Positions 1 to 10,921 of a stretch of DNA of 60,000 bases are shown here, piece by piece (the first letter of the stretch is position 1; every line of letters begins with the position of its first letter). The DNA comes from Lineus longissimus. Its lineage: Eukaryota; Nemertea; Pilidiophora; Heteronemertea; Lineidae. The stretch is from NCBI RefSeq assembly GCF_910592395.1, contig NC_088311.1, forward strand, positions 11,226,501 through 11,286,500. The letters are read 5' to 3'. Below the pieces are notes generated by a model. That model saw only the letters and a list, made by a program, of their open reading frames with translations. It searched no databases and was not told where the DNA came from. A program made the position numbers and the translations under genes.

Positions 1-473
1 CAATAGTCTTGAGATTTTTCTGCCAGTTGGCTGAAAAGAGTGGAAATATCAACGTCTCTCCAATTTGTCCGATTATCAAAAAAAATTTATATCAGCATTA
101 GCTCATATATTATCCGTGTCTATGAAGTTCTATTATGCCGTCAATTGATTTGTGATCGCATTAGGGTAAATGGTTTTGTAAGTCTCCCTTTTCGCTAATT
201 CAATATGCCATGAATATGCCATGTGTCAAGACATTAGTTACATCTTATTTGCATGTCGAACGATATTCGTCGATCAATCAAATATGTTTTAGCTCAACAT
301 GATTCCAGGGGTAGTGAAAGTGACCATAGAAGCGCGCAATGACCCCTGGGTAAACGAGGTTGGTCTCGGGGAGGCGTGTCAAAGTCGGCTGATCATGCTA
401 GAAACCGATGTGGGTAGAGACTACAGCCCGCAACCGCTACTCCAACCACCTCAATTTTTTGTTTTCCTTCTAG
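1..473. other. Non-coding flank / probable intron before first coiled-coil exon
   Basis: I see no convincing coding sequence here. The last 20 bases are pyrimidine rich and end in TAG at 471-473, which reads as a 3' splice acceptor for the following exon. A 63-codon open frame overlaps it, but has no recognisable composition and runs through the pyrimidine tract, so I leave it out. Confidence 0.5.
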
Positions 474-1371
474 GATGGAGGTCATATTGAAATCCAACGA
501 TCGATGTTTCCATCTCCTTGATGAGGTCAGAGGTCATCTTGACAACGGACGTAATGCAGACGCTTTGCGAGTTGCCAGAATCATCAGAGGAGACGGCGAT
601 TCTTTTAAAACGAACATACACGCCGCTGTAGCGAGGCTTGAAGGAGCCTTGGAATCAAAGAAGTCAGAGCTGGAAGACTCTCAAAATAAATGTCATAAGC
701 TTGATAAGGAAGAGGAGCAACTTCGAGAGAAGCTTGGTGAAGACCTTGTCGAGCATATGCTCTGTGATCTCTTCAGCACTGTGTTCGAATGTGGGGCGCA
801 GGCGGCGGAGAGCGCGAGGGACGAAGCCCAAAGAGCGTACGCACAGGCTGCGGAGGACCGGAGTGGGTTTCACCCCCTTCATCTTGTTCCCGTATTTGGT
901 TGGGCTGCTCTGGCTGCGAAGAAGATCAATGGGTCAGCTCGCATGAATCAGGCACGTCAGCATCAGGAGGCAGCCGAAAACATGATTAAAATTAGCAAAG
1001 ATCTTAAGAGCGCATCGGAAGCAGCTGGACAGGAGGCTATGCAGAGGTTCGCGGTGGTCCATGGAGAGCGCATTGAATGTTTAGAGCAGTTTGGTCGTAT
1101 CCACCAGCAATGTGGAGAGCTAAAGGAAAGTATTAGTATTATATTGAAGGGCAGCAAGGCTCTAGAGAACATCCTTGCTCTGACCGACTCGGCTTGTGGT
1201 GGAACAGATGCGTTGAAGGCAACCCTCGAGGAGGGGCAGAAGACCCCGGCGCTACTTGCCTCCAGAGGGACACAGACGACGATCAATGTGACCGAGAAGC
1301 GCTGGGGCGAGGTGCGGGACTTTATGCGGGCTAACGAGGATCTGTTCAACCATCGTGCACTGAAAAATTAG
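474..1371 (+). CDS. Coiled-coil / hydrophobic-segment protein, terminal exon (paralog 1)
   Basis: The product is not a family I can name. From ATG 475 it encodes 298 residues. Residues 1-130 are strongly helical and charged, with heptad-like stretches around 50-100. Residues 132-149 form a hydrophobic patch containing VPVFGWAALAA, followed by basic residues. Residues 155-245 are again helical. The C-terminus carries LTDSACGG and a WGEVRDFMRANEDLFNH block. The same order and the two C-terminal blocks occur in the exon at 10922-11819, so the two are paralogs. A pyrimidine tract and TAG precede base 474, and the frame is entered with one G completing a codon, as in the paralog. The ATG at 475 may therefore be internal, with a missing upstream exon. 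Helix, hydrophobic hairpin, helix resembles membrane-inserting helical proteins such as the ClyA/Hbl-type fold or apolipoprotein L. That comparison is inference from architecture only. Confidence 0.75.
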
Positions 1372-3053
1372 GCATTTTTAAGATCCTTTACAAGTATTAT
1401 CCCTTGACATTGCCTTTAAAATATGATCACAGGCAAAACCCCATTACTCCAAACGATCAACACCAATGGGGTTTTGTCACACTGCATGAGAAAGGACCAA
1501 TATTATTGGTATTCAAAAGTTCTTTTGCTGAAAGATACACTGCATGTACTTCTTTTCTTGAAGGGCACACCTCTTGAATTTTATAAGTATTCTTTTTCTG
1601 CATCCGGATCTCTCACACATTTAAAGAAGTTCGCAGCTTTTTACTTCAATATATTTGTTCTACTCCTGTTTCGTATTTCATTGGTAAATTATTTTGCTAA
1701 AAGTCTTCGACCTTTTTTCAGCTTTGTTTCAACTCTGAGAAGAAAAACGCAGTATTCCGTTATTTTACCACGTTCGTGATTTGGTGCAGACAACGTTAAC
1801 GTCTTCTCGCCGCACGAGTGAAAGCGAGGTCGAACTTAAGTCAGATTTTGTATTTTTACATTTTTTTGCAATTCAATACTGGGAATTATCATTGTACAGT
1901 ACTCGTGGAAGTTAATTGGGCAGCGGACAGCTCGGTTATATAAGGGCTTTAACACCAAGAATATTGATTAAGACTAGTCAGTAGTGTTTTCCGTTTAAAG
2001 TAGTTTTCCGTTGAAAGTACAGTATTTTTCTCTTCAACCGACTGGCTGGAAATAGTCGCACATTAATATTTCTAATGTTTGCGTTGGTATCCCGATGCTC
2101 CTCGGATGTAGAACTTTCTCTGGCCTGGGCTCGTCTTTCGTTGCAAAAACAAGGTTAAGCATCACACACTTGTTCATCAAATTGCATATGCCTGTTATGA
2201 TAATCGTTATTATTATGCAGACTTATAGCATATAAATCTAACTGGTTTCAGTTGCTCAATACGCTTCACATTATAACGCCTAGCTATTGGCCTGTGCTTG
2301 TACATTCGTGATTTAAGCTCTACTTTCTGGGAGTAGGTATTACCGGTCGGAGCAGCAGCTCAACAGCCCTCAAGACTCAGTAAATATTCATTGTGTACCA
2401 TCTCCGTATAAGAAAGAAAAGGATGTCTAATGGATATAAACAACTGGTGATTATAGTTGTCTACAAATGTATCGACCAATGACATCGATTAGACAGCAAG
2501 TTATATTGACGGCCATTGAACAGTATGTAGTTGATGTCTAATGGACAGTAGAAATATAGCAAAATTTCGTGATCTCTAAAATACTTTACTTTCGTATATT
2601 GGCAAGCACATTAGTTTCATTTATTTCGAATGACCTTTATCCCACGCAAGTAATTTCTTACGCCATTTCTGTTATTGACAGCCGTTTATTTCTTTGTCGA
2701 TCAAATATATCGGTGACCCTGATGACCTGATGACCTCCTGGGCTAAGCACAAAACTAAAGTATCTTCATTATTACCTCCTTATTACCTCCTTTATTTTGT
2801 ATTTACAGTGTTTTAGTATTTGTTTATCTGCTTAAATTTATATTCAGTAACGTAATTTTATGCAATGGGAAATTTTCAAATTCAAATACAAATTTCGAGA
2901 GTTTTTGCAGGATTCTTTAAAATCCTTTGTTAAGATCTTTTCAGATCTTCTCTTCACTTCTTCTTGTGTACATGAAATGTGTTGTAGAATACCCAGGCCA
3001 AAATAAACGAGATTATACACAGCCAATGTTTTAAACGTATTCTTTTTATATAC
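1372..3053. other. AT-rich intergenic stretch, no gene seen
   Basis: This follows the stop codon of the first coiled-coil exon. A 118-codon open frame at 1423-1779 is rich in Phe, Leu and Tyr from AT-rich sequence and shows no domain or splice context, so I treat it as chance. The rest shows no repeats or coding signals that I recognise. It ends in the TATGCA target site of the next element. Confidence 0.5.
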
Positions 3054-3059
3054 TATGCA

Positions 3060-3376
3060 AGTAGTATATATAACCGTCGATTCACAGGGAGATAACGTTT
3101 CAAAGGGAGATAAAGCTCACTTGACGTTGAGATAACGGTTGGCCGAGCGAGATTTATCGGTGCTGATGGCGGGCAGTTGACTTCGGTCTCCGCAGTCGGC
3201 GAGCCATCGGCACGCATCTGCTCCGCGTCGCATAACCATCGATTATCATTTAAAGGGAGATAACGCTCACTTGACGTTTAGATAACGGTGGGCCAAGCGA
3301 GATTTATCGGCGCTGACGGCGGGGAGTTGACTTCGGTCTCCGCAGTCGGCGAGCCATCGGCACGCATCTGCTCCAC
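3060..3376 (+). repeat. Left terminal inverted repeat of Polinton-like element
   Basis: Two tandem subunits each contain GGGAGATAACG, CTCACTTGACGTT, GAGATAACGG, CGAGATTTATCGG and GAGCCATCGGCACGC. The second subunit starts near 3252. The arm pairs with 5060-5365 in inverted orientation. Confidence 0.8.
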
Positions 3377-3957
3377 TCCACATGCCGCTTATGGGGTGCG
3401 GTTAAGCTAATATGTTCGAATGCGGGCTTGGCGATTACACTCTGAATCTGGTGAGTATCGCCATTCATTACTCTCTTGTCTTTGGCTAAAGCGTTGATTT
3501 TTCTATCATTCCCCATCAATTGTTTTCCGTTTGAGAATTGTATCGTAAACTCCGCCATACTCCCTCCACTCGCACGCACTAGTACAAAGGTCATGCAGTA
3601 CTGCCCACAAACTGTGCTCACTGGGCTTTGAAGCGTTTTGTCGTTGAAGGCGTACTCGTTTCTCCCCCGGTCACCGCTACTGCTGCTGCTGCTGCTGCTA
3701 TCATGTAAGTTGCAAAATTCTCTGTGTTGAGCTGCCCGCCCATAACTATCAAAGAATTCCTCTTTTCTGTTTTTGTAAAAGTAGAAACGAACCCAATGCG
3801 TGCTCGTGTTGGCAATGTAGGCACACGGCCGCCGTTTTCGCTGCGCAGCAACGGCAAGGTTCGCTTGAATAGAAATGGTCAGCAGAGGCCTATAAAGATA
3901 CAACAAAATGGAAAACGTTATCCCTGAGCACAAGTCACCAAGGGGAACAAGCAGCAA
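3304..3957 (-). pseudogene. Adenain-like (Polinton) cysteine protease remnant
   Basis: The frame contains the core of an adenovirus/Polinton-type cysteine protease: a THWV block with the catalytic His, then FFDSYGR (equivalent to the DPFG region), then LQSPVSTVCGQYC with Gln seven residues before the nucleophile Cys, the spacing seen in adenain. In Polintons this enzyme is thought to mature capsid-type proteins. A run of CTG triplets at 3679-3698 (+ strand) expands to eight Ser residues in a loop between the blocks. The last 40 or so residues are translated from the tandem TIR and are not protease. The annotated 5' end has no matching N-terminal sequence. I regard it as a truncated relic, although the catalytic blocks themselves are intact. 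Confidence 0.7.
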
Positions 3958-4192
3958 TAGAATGAAGGGTAAAGAACTTACATCTATTCTTGGAATCTTT
4001 TGTTAGTTTTTCACGAAATATGAGTGAAAGTATGCTTTAAGAGCAGTCTGCTCTATAGTCAGCGTGTAAAAACAAAACGAACAAATTCATAGCCTCAGGT
4101 CAGGGCGGAAAACCAGTGAGAATGAACAGAATTTTTGTTTAAAAGGCTCGGAAGAGACTTACCCAAACGTTAAGGCAGCAAAATTTAGCAAA

Positions 4193-5059
4193 ATGGGCCG
4201 CAGTGGAAATTCAAGGAATTCTGGAAAGGATGAGGCGCGCACGCGATTTTATAGGCGGAGGAGGGTCCGGAACCATCAGCGAATGACAGATACAGAAAGT
4301 GACCACATGACACTGGAACCAGGTGCCAGGTCAGAGAAACGCCTGGGAGAGAGCGGACCTTACCAAATATGGCTCGTCAATTCCAAATATGGTAAAAAAT
4401 AAACAGTAGAAGGCATCATAACACATTTTGATTTTAAATCTATGTTTAGGCATGAAGGCGGGCATGTAGCCAATATTGACCCGATGTCATTTTTAGAGTC
4501 ATTATTTACAAGGTAACTATGACCTGCATGGCTTCCAGTGTATGAATTTTTATTTTTTTGTTTGTAACAATTTCAACATGTCGATGTATGAATGTATACA
4601 CGTGATAGATAAATACAAATAAGGAAAGATCACATGACCGACCCGAACCAGGGAGGAATTCAAATATAGTTCTCAAGGCAGGGTGCAGCCCCTATCTTAA
4701 AACGCGCAGCTAGGGGTCCGTAACCGTCATGAAACTGGAAAAGCATTGGGCCCTTCACGGGCGGTCATTGTAAGCAAAGGAAATCAATAAATTTTTCAAG
4801 TATTTCGTACTGCAGTCTGCCGTGACTTTGAATGATTGGGGTGCTATCAGGCCTAAGTTGGGTTGATGGTAAAAAGAAACTTCCTCTAGACTGATATTTG
4901 GGGCTGCATATACCGTTAGAGGGTCAGTGTACTGACGCTCTATATACTGGCATTGGTAGGCGAAGAACCATTATGCGGAACGCGTCATGCGAATCGCCCC
5001 ACTGTAAGTTATTGTTAACTTTATGTTCCAGCGTATGTAATCGCGAGAACGCGAGTTGG
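4193..5059. other. Interior of Polinton-like element without recognisable genes
   Basis: Apart from a short Arg-rich open frame at 4193-4402 with no recognisable domain, I find no helicase, integrase or capsid motif here. It looks like residual filler left by a large internal deletion. Confidence 0.4.
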
Positions 5060-5365
5060 TTATTTTACACCCCACTGCACACCCGATGGCTCCCTGACTG
5101 CGGAGCCCTAGGACAACTCCCCGCCGTCAGTGCCGATTAATCTCGCTTGGCCCACCGTTATCTCAACGTCAAGTGAGCGTTATTTCTCTTTCTATGAGAA
5201 TCGATGGTTATGCGACGCGGAGCAAATGCTGGCCGATGGCTCGCTGACTACGGAGCCCGAGGTCAACTCCCCGCCGTCAGCACCAATAAATCTCGCTTGG
5301 CCAGCCGTTATCTCAATGTCAAGTCAGCGTTATCTCCATGTGAATCGACTGTTGTATATACTTCT
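5060..5365 (-). repeat. Right terminal inverted repeat of Polinton-like element
   Basis: This is the inverted counterpart of 3060-3376. It carries the same tandem subunit structure, for example CGTTATCTCAACGTCAAGTG and AATCTCGCTTGGCC. It diverges from the left arm at scattered positions, which suggests an old insertion. Confidence 0.8.
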
Positions 5366-5518
5366 TATGCAGACGCTATTTAGCCGGTTTTGTTGCGTGT
5401 TTCACATATAGGCCTACTACATTAAAATAGGCCTTTTGCACAGGCGCCCATCAATCGGTTGAACATCATCTACACAGTATATAAGACCAGCACTCAATAG
5501 ATGCATGGTATTATATGT

Positions 5519-6540
5519 TACTAGCATTGTACCCGTGGCGCAGGCAGGTTAAAATGGGCTATACATGTACCTTGAATAGATTGAATTGCAATGAAAATCT
5601 AATGCAATATCAAAGGAGCAATATCGAAGAGACAAATTAAACAAACCATTTGTCCACAGACTCGGACCTAACTGTGGCGTACTGTATGCGTGCATAAAAA
5701 GTATATCAATTGGTCCGATAGAGAAGATGAGGCAATGTCAATATGCCTCGTTCCTTAGTCAGCAATATGCGCCTTTTTATACGGAGAAGAAGGAGAACCC
5801 AGATAGGCCTTCAAATGTCTCGGGCAAGGCACTTAGTCGACAGGCAAGCTAGAAGTTCAGCATCGTGAGCAGCTCCTTGATAAGTCCATGCCAAGTTCAG
5901 AGTGCCTCTTCAGATACATCGAGTATTGAAAGCTGTGGTGAGCACATAAACAGACCATGGTAACCTTCATTTGAAAATCCCTTTAAAAGCAAGGGCTAGC
6001 ATTGGCTAACACAGCACCCACAAACAAATAGCCCACCAATTTGACCCCAGCTCCTTACTGCGGGAAAACCCAAGTCCAGCAACCAAAAGTACCAAAAATA
6101 CATTTTTGTGTACATTTGAACTGCACACATGCGTTTGTTTACAATTTCTTTCCCAGCGAAATCTCGAAGATCAGGTGACCTGCAATCGTGGATTGAAAAT
6201 AACATTAACCTTGGTTCAGCAAGTCAACAGGTACAGACTGCTCCCATCATCCCCCTACAGCCAGCTGTTCAACAGGTAGTGTTAGTCACCCCACAGGGAG
6301 TGCAGGTAATTGATTAATCCCCTGCATAACTAAACAGCAATGGCTTGGCTTCTGTGAGTGGTAAGGAGAATTGACAGTGTCCGATTAAAAATCCCTCATT
6401 ACTGCTCCGCTGAAATAATTCCGAAAATAAACATAACGTTGCATCAGGATAAAATATCAACTGCAAACGTGCAAAATTTCGAGACGAAACACTACCCCCA
6501 AATGGCACTTTATCGAGCCGCCTTACAGTATTATGATATA
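5519..6540 (+). repeat. Tandem duplication, copy A
   Basis: It starts with TAGCATTGTACCCGTG and ends where the same sequence restarts at about 6543. Copy A lacks an 85-bp block present in copy B (near 6826-6910) and the 398-bp insertion at 7046-7443. A 62-codon frame at 6129-6317 recurs at 7626-7814. About seven of the changes between the two frames alter an amino acid, which gives no sign of protein constraint. Confidence 0.85.
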
Positions 6541-8036
6541 GACTAGCATTGTACCCGTGTAGCAGGCAGGTTCAAATGGGCTATACCTTGAATAGATTGA
6601 ATTGCAATGAAAATCTAATGCAATATCAAAGGAGCAATATCGAAGAGACAAATTAAACAAACCATTTGTCCACAGACTCGGACCTGGCTGTGGCGTACTG
6701 TATGCGTGCATAAAAAGTATATCAATTGGTCCGATAGAGATGATGAGGCAATGTCAATATGCCTCGTTCCTTAGTCAGCAATATGCCCCTTTTTATACGG
6801 AGAAGGAGAACCCAGATAGGCCTTCACTTGTCGGCCTCCAAATGGCTCGGACCAATTGCACTATCACTTCATGTACTATAACTTTAAAATGCGTGCTCCT
6901 CCTACATGTATGATCTCGGGCAAGGCATTTACTCGACAGGCAAGCTGGAAGTTCAGCACCGTGAGCAGCTCCTTGATAAGGCCATGCCAAGTTCAGAGTG
7001 CCTCTTCAGATACATCAAGTATTGAAAGCTGTGGTGAGCACATAAGCCGCACTTACACCACCTGAAAATGGACCACCAATCTTGGTTCGGGAACCAATGC
7101 CGCACCATCGAAAATCCACCAAGCGCTTACACCAGCGCTGCAGCTAGTTATAAAATCCGGCTACAGATGGCGCGCAAACAATAAATTGCATGCGCAGAAA
7201 GCGCCATTTCGAAAGCGCCGCCTGGAGCCGAACCATCTAACTAGCTAATTGCCGATCCATTTGCGCGTACACCACGACAAAGCCGAGCTTTTAACAAGCC
7301 GGGCGAATTTGGACCATCAAGCTTGGTGGGACAAATTCGCTCGGCAATTTGTATCGGCAATGGATTGCCGAACCAATTTGTCGCGGCAATGTGGTGGTGT
7401 AAGTGCAATTGGTCCACCAATATTTCGTGGTGTAAGCGCAGCTATAAACAGACCATGGTAACCTTCATTTGAAAATCCCTTCATAATCAAGGGCTAGCAC
7501 TGGCTAACACAGCACCCATAAACAATAGACCACCAATTTGACCACAGCTCCTTACTGCGGGAAAACCCAAGTCCAGCAACCAAAAGTACCAAAAATACAT
7601 TTTTGTTTACATTTGAACTGCACACATGCGTTTGTTTACAATTTCTTTCCCCGCGAAATCTCGAAGATCAGGTGACCTGCAATCGTGGATTGAAAATAAC
7701 ATTAACCTTGGTTCAGCAGGTCAACAGGTACAGGCTGTTCCAATCATCCCCCTTCAGCCAGCTGTTCAACAGGTAATGTTAGCCATCCCACAGGGAGTGC
7801 AGGTATTTGATTAAGCCTCTGCATAACTAAACAGCAATGACTTGGCTTCTGTGAGTTGCAAGGAGATTTGACAGTGTCCGATTAAAAATCCCTCATTACT
7901 GCTCCGCTGAAGTAAATTTCCGAAAATAAACATAACGTTGCATCAGGATAACATATCAACTGCAAACGTGCAAAATTTCGAGACGAAACACTACCCCCAA
8001 ATGGCACTTTATCGAGCCGCCTAATAGTATTATGAT
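6541..8036 (+). repeat. Tandem duplication, copy B with inserted MITE
   Basis: This is a direct duplicate of 5519-6540, adjacent to it, with high identity from the TAGCATTGTACCCGTG start to the TATTATGATATGGA end. It contains a 398-bp insertion (7046-7443) absent from copy A. Part of the unit (the ACAATTTCTTTCC...AATCGTG stretch) is also recognisable at 20200-20265, so the duplicated DNA is itself dispersed repeat. Confidence 0.85.
7046..7443. mobile_element. 398-bp MITE with ATAA target duplication
   Basis: ATAA lies on both sides (7042-7045 and 7444-7447). The tandem duplicate of this locus keeps the uninterrupted site at 5946-5949. Ends are imperfect inverted repeats, GCCGCACTTACACCAC against GCTGCGCTTACACCAC on the other strand. 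There is no coding capacity. The TSD could be 3 bp (TAA, as for Harbinger-type elements) if the flanking A is coincidental. Confidence 0.8.
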
Positions 8037-8646
8037 ATGGATTTCATTATTTTGCTAAAAATAGATACCCGGGAAGTCCGTACAGTAAATCTGATTCGGC
8101 GAATCCGAGTGGGATTCCCAGATAATTTTGGTTTCATAACTGGATCTGGTATATAAAAATGCGGTGTCCTCTCGTTCCCGAGTGTGCTCTCGACTCTCAT
8201 GACATTATTCGCCTGAGTTCTTGTGCTGTTGTGGTGAGGGCGTTCTTGGGCAGCTCACGAACCCATTGGTTCAGGACAACGCCAGAAGAGACGGCTCTAC
8301 ATGATTTTATGGTCACACACACACACACCTCAAACGCCGACTGAGAACATTCGGACAGACGATAGGAAAGATGATGAATACTTGTGATTACGGCGAAGAA
8401 TATTCTCCGTAAGTGAAGTTTTTATGTCTACCCTTGCCTTGTAGGTTAGCTTGTCGGGTTGGAGTTAGGGTTTTTAGTATAAAGTAGGTTTAGGCTGGCA
8501 ACTGAACAAATGTGTTAGATTGGACTTTTCCGAATTCAGTTTTCTTGTCTATATAAATGGTCTCCAGCCTGATGATGAAGAGAATTCGCCTATCCCATGG
8601 GAAGTTGTATCGTGGAGGGTGAAAGCCCCTTATAGAGACGAAGTCT
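8037..8646. other. Intergenic stretch, (CA)n only
   Basis: It contains a short (CA)n tract near 8312-8328 and otherwise nothing I recognise. The open frames overlapping 8159-8681 have no domain content. Confidence 0.4.
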
Positions 8647-10323
8647 CGAAGGATGGAAAGGCTTTTCGCAAGCATACACAAAATGTACTAGAGCGTAGGC
8701 AGCCAATTTTTAATATATGCCACCCTCACAAAGGCACCCGATTTTGTACACAAGATCAAACTTTTTACATCAAGCAGTTTCTACACGATCAGTATCCCAC
8801 ATTGATTACCTAAAAATTATTTTGTTTTCACGGTAGAATTCGACATTTACTCACAGAATATGCACGAGTCGGGCAGAGAGCCAAAAAGTCACTCAGAGAT
8901 CTTGGGGAATCCCTCAGTCTATAAATGTATTGTGACGTCGTCGGCTGTGTGTCCAGGTTTTTATTTCCTTGTCACGGATCAGGGTCTTTCAATTGTATTC
9001 GAAACACTGCATAGTGCAACGACGTCAGTCGGGGTGCGAAATTTTTTTCTGCAGGATACTTCTGGCATAGTGTACATCTGACAGCCAATCAGAATTCAAG
9101 GCAAGCACGTGTCTTTGTTGACATCATCTTTCCACATGGCGCAATAATGTCAACAATGCCACGTGTTCTGATAATCTTGGAAAGAACAAGTTAGCAAATG
9201 GTTAGAGGAGTATATTAGCTAAAATATATTTATTTGCAGTATCTTAACATGTATTTTCATTGTCGAGTGGACTGTATTTATTGGACTTGTCTGTTAAAGG
9301 CGCACTGTGCTCGGCAAAATAGCCGAGGTTGAATGTTTATCTGTCAACCGTGTAACTAGTTCTGCTGTATATGCATAGGTGACGCCACCATTCAATTTAT
9401 TTTGTTTGCTTGTCAAAATGTGTTTTATACAATGGCCCTTCAACAATGTTCAAACTACCAAAATCAACAGCAGACATCGGATACACTGTCCCTTTAATAA
9501 TTATCAACATTGGCAACACTGTCAGTGTCACTGCCCCTTAAAATTTCACAAATCGCGAGACATCGGATACACCGTCCCTTTAATAATTATCAACATTGGC
9601 AACACTGTCAGTGTCACTGCCCCTTAAAATTTCACAAATCAATGCATGCACTGCAATGTAGCGATCAGATCAGCTGATGCCTCTTTTGTACGCATAATAT
9701 CATCAATTTTACAATGAATCTGTGCAATTCATTCCTAAACACGACGACACAAACCTTGAGTTGTGCATAATTGGGGTCAGACAATGAACTATTGTCACAT
9801 TCACAGTTGAAGTGGCACTCGGCATGCGACTCGGTATCGTCCATTGTATTTGCATTATCATGCATAAATAAACAGTGTGACGTCAAAGATCGCGCCAATT
9901 GTGATTGGCTGTCAGATGTACACTGTGGCAGAAGTATCCTGCAGAAAAAAATTTCGCAGTCGGGGTTGCCTAAGAAGTGCCCCCAAGTCCCAGGAATTTC
10001 AAAACCTGCTAACTGACGAAATGGCCAATCATATTCGGTTTATTTTTACCCGTAACAGGGCTTCCCCAAGTTTACGTCACTGAGTGTCTTTTCAAAGTTG
10101 ACTGTCTTGTCCCGATTCTCCCAATAAATGTGGTGGTAAAAGTTGTGACATACAATGCTCGAGTTTTCTAGATGATGTAGAATCTGTTTGATGTGCGAGA
10201 AAGTTTGATCTTGTGTACAAAATCGGGTGCTTTTGTGAGGGTAGCTTATTTGAAACATTGGCTGCATAAGCTCTTGTGCATTTTGTGTAACGTTTGAAAA
10301 AAAGCGTTTCCATCCTTCGGGAC
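8647..10323. mobile_element. Foldback element with about 450-bp inverted arms
   Basis: The left arm (about 8647-9100) and the right arm (about 9880-10323) are inverted copies. Landmarks are CGAAGGATGGAAA, CACCCGATTTTGTACACAAG, AAATTTTTTTCTGCAGGATA and GTACATCTGACAGCCAATCA, found in order on one strand and reversed on the other. The centre (9100-9880) contains an 80-bp tandem duplication. No transposase was recognised, so it is non-autonomous. The exact ends were not resolved. Confidence 0.7.
9473..9641 (+). repeat. Two-copy tandem repeat, about 80 bp
   Basis: The block ACATCGGATACAC...TTTCACAAATC occurs twice in direct succession (about 9473-9552 and 9561-9641) with very few differences. It lies in the loop of the surrounding foldback element. 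Confidence 0.85.
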
Positions 10324-10520
10324 TCCCCCCCCCCCCGAATGGGGCGGGGGGGCAGGGCCGTATTTAACTTTTTTGTCCGGGGGGGCAGTGGGATAGATCG
10401 CCGAAGGCGAACTGCATGCGCCGTAGGCGCATCCGAACGGGGGGGGGGGGTCTGGGCCCTCCCCCAGAAAAATTTGAAAATAAAAGGTCTGAAATGGCAT
10501 TTTCCTGGCATTTGGAAGTG
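10308..10520. repeat. GC-rich dispersed repeat with homopolymer C/G runs and small hairpins
   Basis: Long C and G runs (10326-10339, 10439-10450) flank two small perfect hairpins, CGCCGAAGGCG and GCGCCGTAGGCGC. The run composition yields overlapping open frames on both strands, which I reject as genes. Confidence 0.55.
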
Positions 10521-10921
10521 TGAATCAATAGTATTTTTACTCTAAAAAAGGACCACTTTTATGAAGTATTTTACGAAAATACCACATTTGGACAGAAAAT
10601 GTTAATTTTCATAGTTTTTCATAGCTAGTCTTTACCTAATGTTGCATCATTGTGTATAACCATAGAAGACTAGGGTCAGGGCACTCGACTGGTCAGATTA
10701 TAAGGGTTGCACCTGAGTTGATAACATCTGCTATCCATATGCTGCTATCATGCTGGTAAAGCTATGGCTAAGATTAGTTTGTCTTTTTATTACTGTCTGA
10801 AAAAATGTTTTTTCAACATTTATTGCACAGGGGGGGCCAATCATATTGTCAAATCATGTCACAACTGATAGTGACCTGCCAGTCTCAAACCTAAACGTTA
10901 TTTCTTGTTTTGTCATTTCAG

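Larger units (their letters stand above)
3054..5371. mobile_element. Internally deleted Polinton/Maverick-like element with 6-bp TSD
   Basis: The element proper is 3060-5365, about 2.3 kb. It is flanked on both sides by TATGCA (3054-3059 and 5366-5371), a 6-bp target duplication. Its ends read AGTAGTATATA and, on the opposite strand, AGAAGTATATA. About 300-bp terminal inverted repeats follow, each built from two tandem subunits of roughly 157-178 bp. The only recognisable gene inside is a broken adenain-type cysteine protease. The 5'-AG terminus, 6-bp TSD, long TIRs and this protease are the hallmarks of Polintons (Mavericks), which are normally 15-20 kb. This copy lacks polymerase, integrase, ATPase and capsid genes, so it is a non-autonomous deletion derivative. 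The family call is firm by combination of signals; the exact lineage is not determined. Confidence 0.78.

Noticed and set aside
1423-1779. 118-codon frame after the first coiled-coil exon
   Set aside because: AT-rich chance frame in probable 3'UTR, with no domain or homology that I recognise.
6129-7814. Pair of 62-residue frames (MRLFTISFPAKSRRSGDLQS...) as a small gene family
   Set aside because: They lie in a tandem duplication of dispersed repeat. About seven of the few differences between the copies change an amino acid, and a third copy at 20.2 kb is not open.
10246-10545. Pro/Gly-rich frames on both strands
   Set aside because: They arise from C and G homopolymer runs in a repeat.
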